From: Giesbergeria sp.
GTDB lineage: Bacteria > Pseudomonadota > Gammaproteobacteria > Burkholderiales > Burkholderiaceae_C
Direction of reading: 5' to 3'
Length of the DNA: 7,017 bases
NCBI GenBank assembly: GCA_017998735.1
Contig: JAGOCN010000087.1
Location: 1-7,017 of the forward strand
Shown: positions 5,772-7,017 of the stretch, one piece after another
Layout: each line of letters opens with the position of its first letter
How positions within the stretch are numbered: the first letter of the stretch is position 1
The notes under the pieces: generated by a model
Told to the model about the DNA's origin: nothing
What the model saw: the letters and a program-made list of their open reading frames with translations, nothing else
The model's database searches: none
Program-made: the position numbers and the translations under genes

Positions 5772-7017
5772 GGCCGGCAGGGCCGCATCCGCGCCGCGCC
5801 GCACCAGCGTGAACGGCGGCAGGCCGGCCAGCAGGCGCTGACCGTAGCGCGTGGTGGTCAGGCGCTTGTCGTAGCAGTAGATGTGCGCCTGGTCCTCTTC
5901 GGTGCGGATGGCGCGGCCCACCCACTGCGCCAGGCGCATGGCGGTGGCCGGCACCACCAGTTCGCTGAACGGATCGCGCCCCTGCGTGCGCAGCCACTCG
6001 GCGCGCGCCTCGCCCACCGGGTCGTCGGGCGGCGCAAAGGGCAGCTTGGTGATGAACACCGATTCGCACAGCCGGCCGGGCAAATCCAGCCCCTCGCCAA
6101 ACGACTGCATGCCAAAGATGATGGACGGCTGGCCGTCTGCCACGCGCTCGCGGTGGCGCGCCAGCAGCTGCGCACGCGGCAGCGCGGTCTGCACCAGCAC
6201 CTGGGCGCGCATGGCGGTCGGCAAGGCATCGACCGCGGTGCGCAGCTGCACGCGCGAGGTGAACAGCACCAGCGCGCCATGCTGCACCTGCGCCAGGTCG
6301 TTCAGCAGCGCGTCCACCATTTCGGCGGTGAACTGCGCGGCGTCGCGCGGTTCGGCACGCGTTTGCGCGGCCACCAGCGTGCCCTGCGCGGCATAGTCAA
6401 AGGGGCTGGGCACTTCCAGCGTGGTGGTGGCCGGGTCGCCGTGCAGGCCCGATTCGCGCAGGAAGAATTCAAAGTCGCCACAGCTGGTCAGCGTGGCCGA
6501 GGTCAGCACCGCGCCGCGCACCGCGCTCCACAGCTGCTGGCGCAGTGTGGCGCCGGGCAGGATCGGACTGGCATGGGCGCGCACCACGATGAAGTCGCCC
6601 TCGACCTGCAGCGTGAACCACTTGGCCGCCGGCACGCCGCCCTCGGGCGTGTCCTGCAGCAAGAGCTGCGCGGTGGCGTGCAGCTCCTGCAGGCGCGGCG
6701 CCAGCATGCCGATCTGCGCATACAGCGTGGACAGGCGCCGCGCCTCGTCGGGCTTGTCGCGCATTTCTGCGCGCAAGGCTTTGGCAATGGCGCGCAGGCA
6801 TTCCAGAAAACCGCCCGCGTGGTGCGCCAGCTGGGCTAGCGGTTCGGCCAGCGCTTCGGGCAGCAGGCCGTGCGGCACGCGCACGCGGCCGGGCTGGGCG
6901 TTGCCGCTGCGCGCTGCGCCGGTGGCCGCTGCGCTGCTGCCGGCCTGCGCGGTGCGCGCTGCACCCCAACCGCTGCTGGAAGGCTGGCGCAGCGCGTCGC
7001 CATACAGGTCCATCACC
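5769..7017 (-). CDS. dinG: ATP-dependent DNA helicase, DinG/XPD family, C-terminal part (start outside the window)
   Basis: Superfamily 2 helicase fragment of 415 residues. DinG enzymes unwind DNA 5' to 3' and resolve R-loops and DNA structures during repair and replication. The frame is open through the right edge, so the N-terminal half (Walker A, any Fe-S cysteines, DEAH box) is not in the window. Counting from the first codon at 7016, the later helicase motifs are intact: LTSATLTS (171-178, motif III), LVLFTSR (249-255, motif IV), FGMQSFGEGLDLPG (301-314, motif V) and QWVGRAIRTEED (364-375, motif VI with the arginine finger region). An Ala/Gly/Ser-rich low-complexity stretch at about 12-45 precedes a helical region (50-120), possibly an insertion or linker. 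The related YoaA is an alternative name for the same architecture; the missing half would be needed to separate them. No promoter is visible. Confidence 0.9.
   Translation of the reverse strand, partial: VMDLYGDALRQPSSSGWGAARTAQAGSSAAATGAARSGNAQPGRVRVPHGLLPEALAEPLAQLAHHAGGFLECLRAIAKALRAEMRDKPDEARRLSTLYAQIGMLAPRLQELHATAQLLLQDTPEGGVPAAKWFTLQVEGDFIVVRAHASPILPGATLRQQLWSAVRGAVLTSATLTSCGDFEFFLRESGLHGDPATTTLEVPSPFDYAAQGTLVAAQTRAEPRDAAQFTAEMVDALLNDLAQVQHGALVLFTSRVQLRTAVDALPTAMRAQVLVQTALPRAQLLARHRERVADGQPSIIFGMQSFGEGLDLPGRLCESVFITKLPFAPPDDPVGEARAEWLRTQGRDPFSELVVPATAMRLAQWVGRAIRTEEDQAHIYCYDKRLTTTRYGQRLLAGLPPFTLVRRGADAALPA

Noticed and set aside
5757..6839. 360-residue plus-strand open frame antisense to dinG
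   Set aside because: Shadow frame rich in Gln/Arg/His; the minus strand has ordered helicase motifs.

Overview
The window is very GC-rich and densely coding, with strongly G/C-biased third codon positions. The proteins look most like those of Betaproteobacteria, family Comamonadaceae (Acidovorax/Comamonas-type). A repeat beginning TGCTATTGAA and continuing AGCTGCTGGCGCAGG, present twice between genes, resembles an intergenic repeat I recall from that family. The placement rests on recognition, not on a search.

Layout, left to right. (1) 1-1778, +: the last three quarters or so of a Cu(I)-exporting P-type ATPase (copA); its 5' end lies outside. (2) 1779-2151: a non-coding gap between convergent genes, holding a hairpin, one copy of the family repeat and a REP-like palindrome. 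(3) 2152-2556, -: a small exported protein with two EF-hand calcium loops. (4) 2557-2832: a divergent intergenic region with three related 17-18 bp repeats. (5) 2833-3414, +: a PduO-type cob(I)alamin adenosyltransferase. (6) 3415-3883: a repeat-rich gap with the second family-repeat copy, a long nested inverted repeat and a (CAGG)5 microsatellite. (7) 3884-4987, +: a pirin-family protein. (8) 4988-5252: a gap with a hairpin/T-tract terminator. (9) 5253-5723, +: a SlyD-type peptidyl-prolyl isomerase with a His-rich tail. (10) 5728-5771: a strong hairpin between convergent genes. (11) 5769-7017, -: the C-terminal part of a DinG-type DNA helicase whose start lies beyond the right edge.

The genes do not form one operon. 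Three have metal- or cofactor-related roles (Cu export, cobalamin adenosylation, nickel-capable SlyD) and two more are probable metal binders (EF-hand Ca2+, pirin Fe). However, large gaps, changes of strand and terminator-like structures between them suggest separate transcription. I see no convincing new multi-gene system. The most unusual material is in the gaps, above all the nested inverted repeat at 3495-3685, in which one arm appears to be interrupted by a CAGG repeat tract. No tRNA, rRNA, CRISPR array, transposase gene or recognisable riboswitch was seen.
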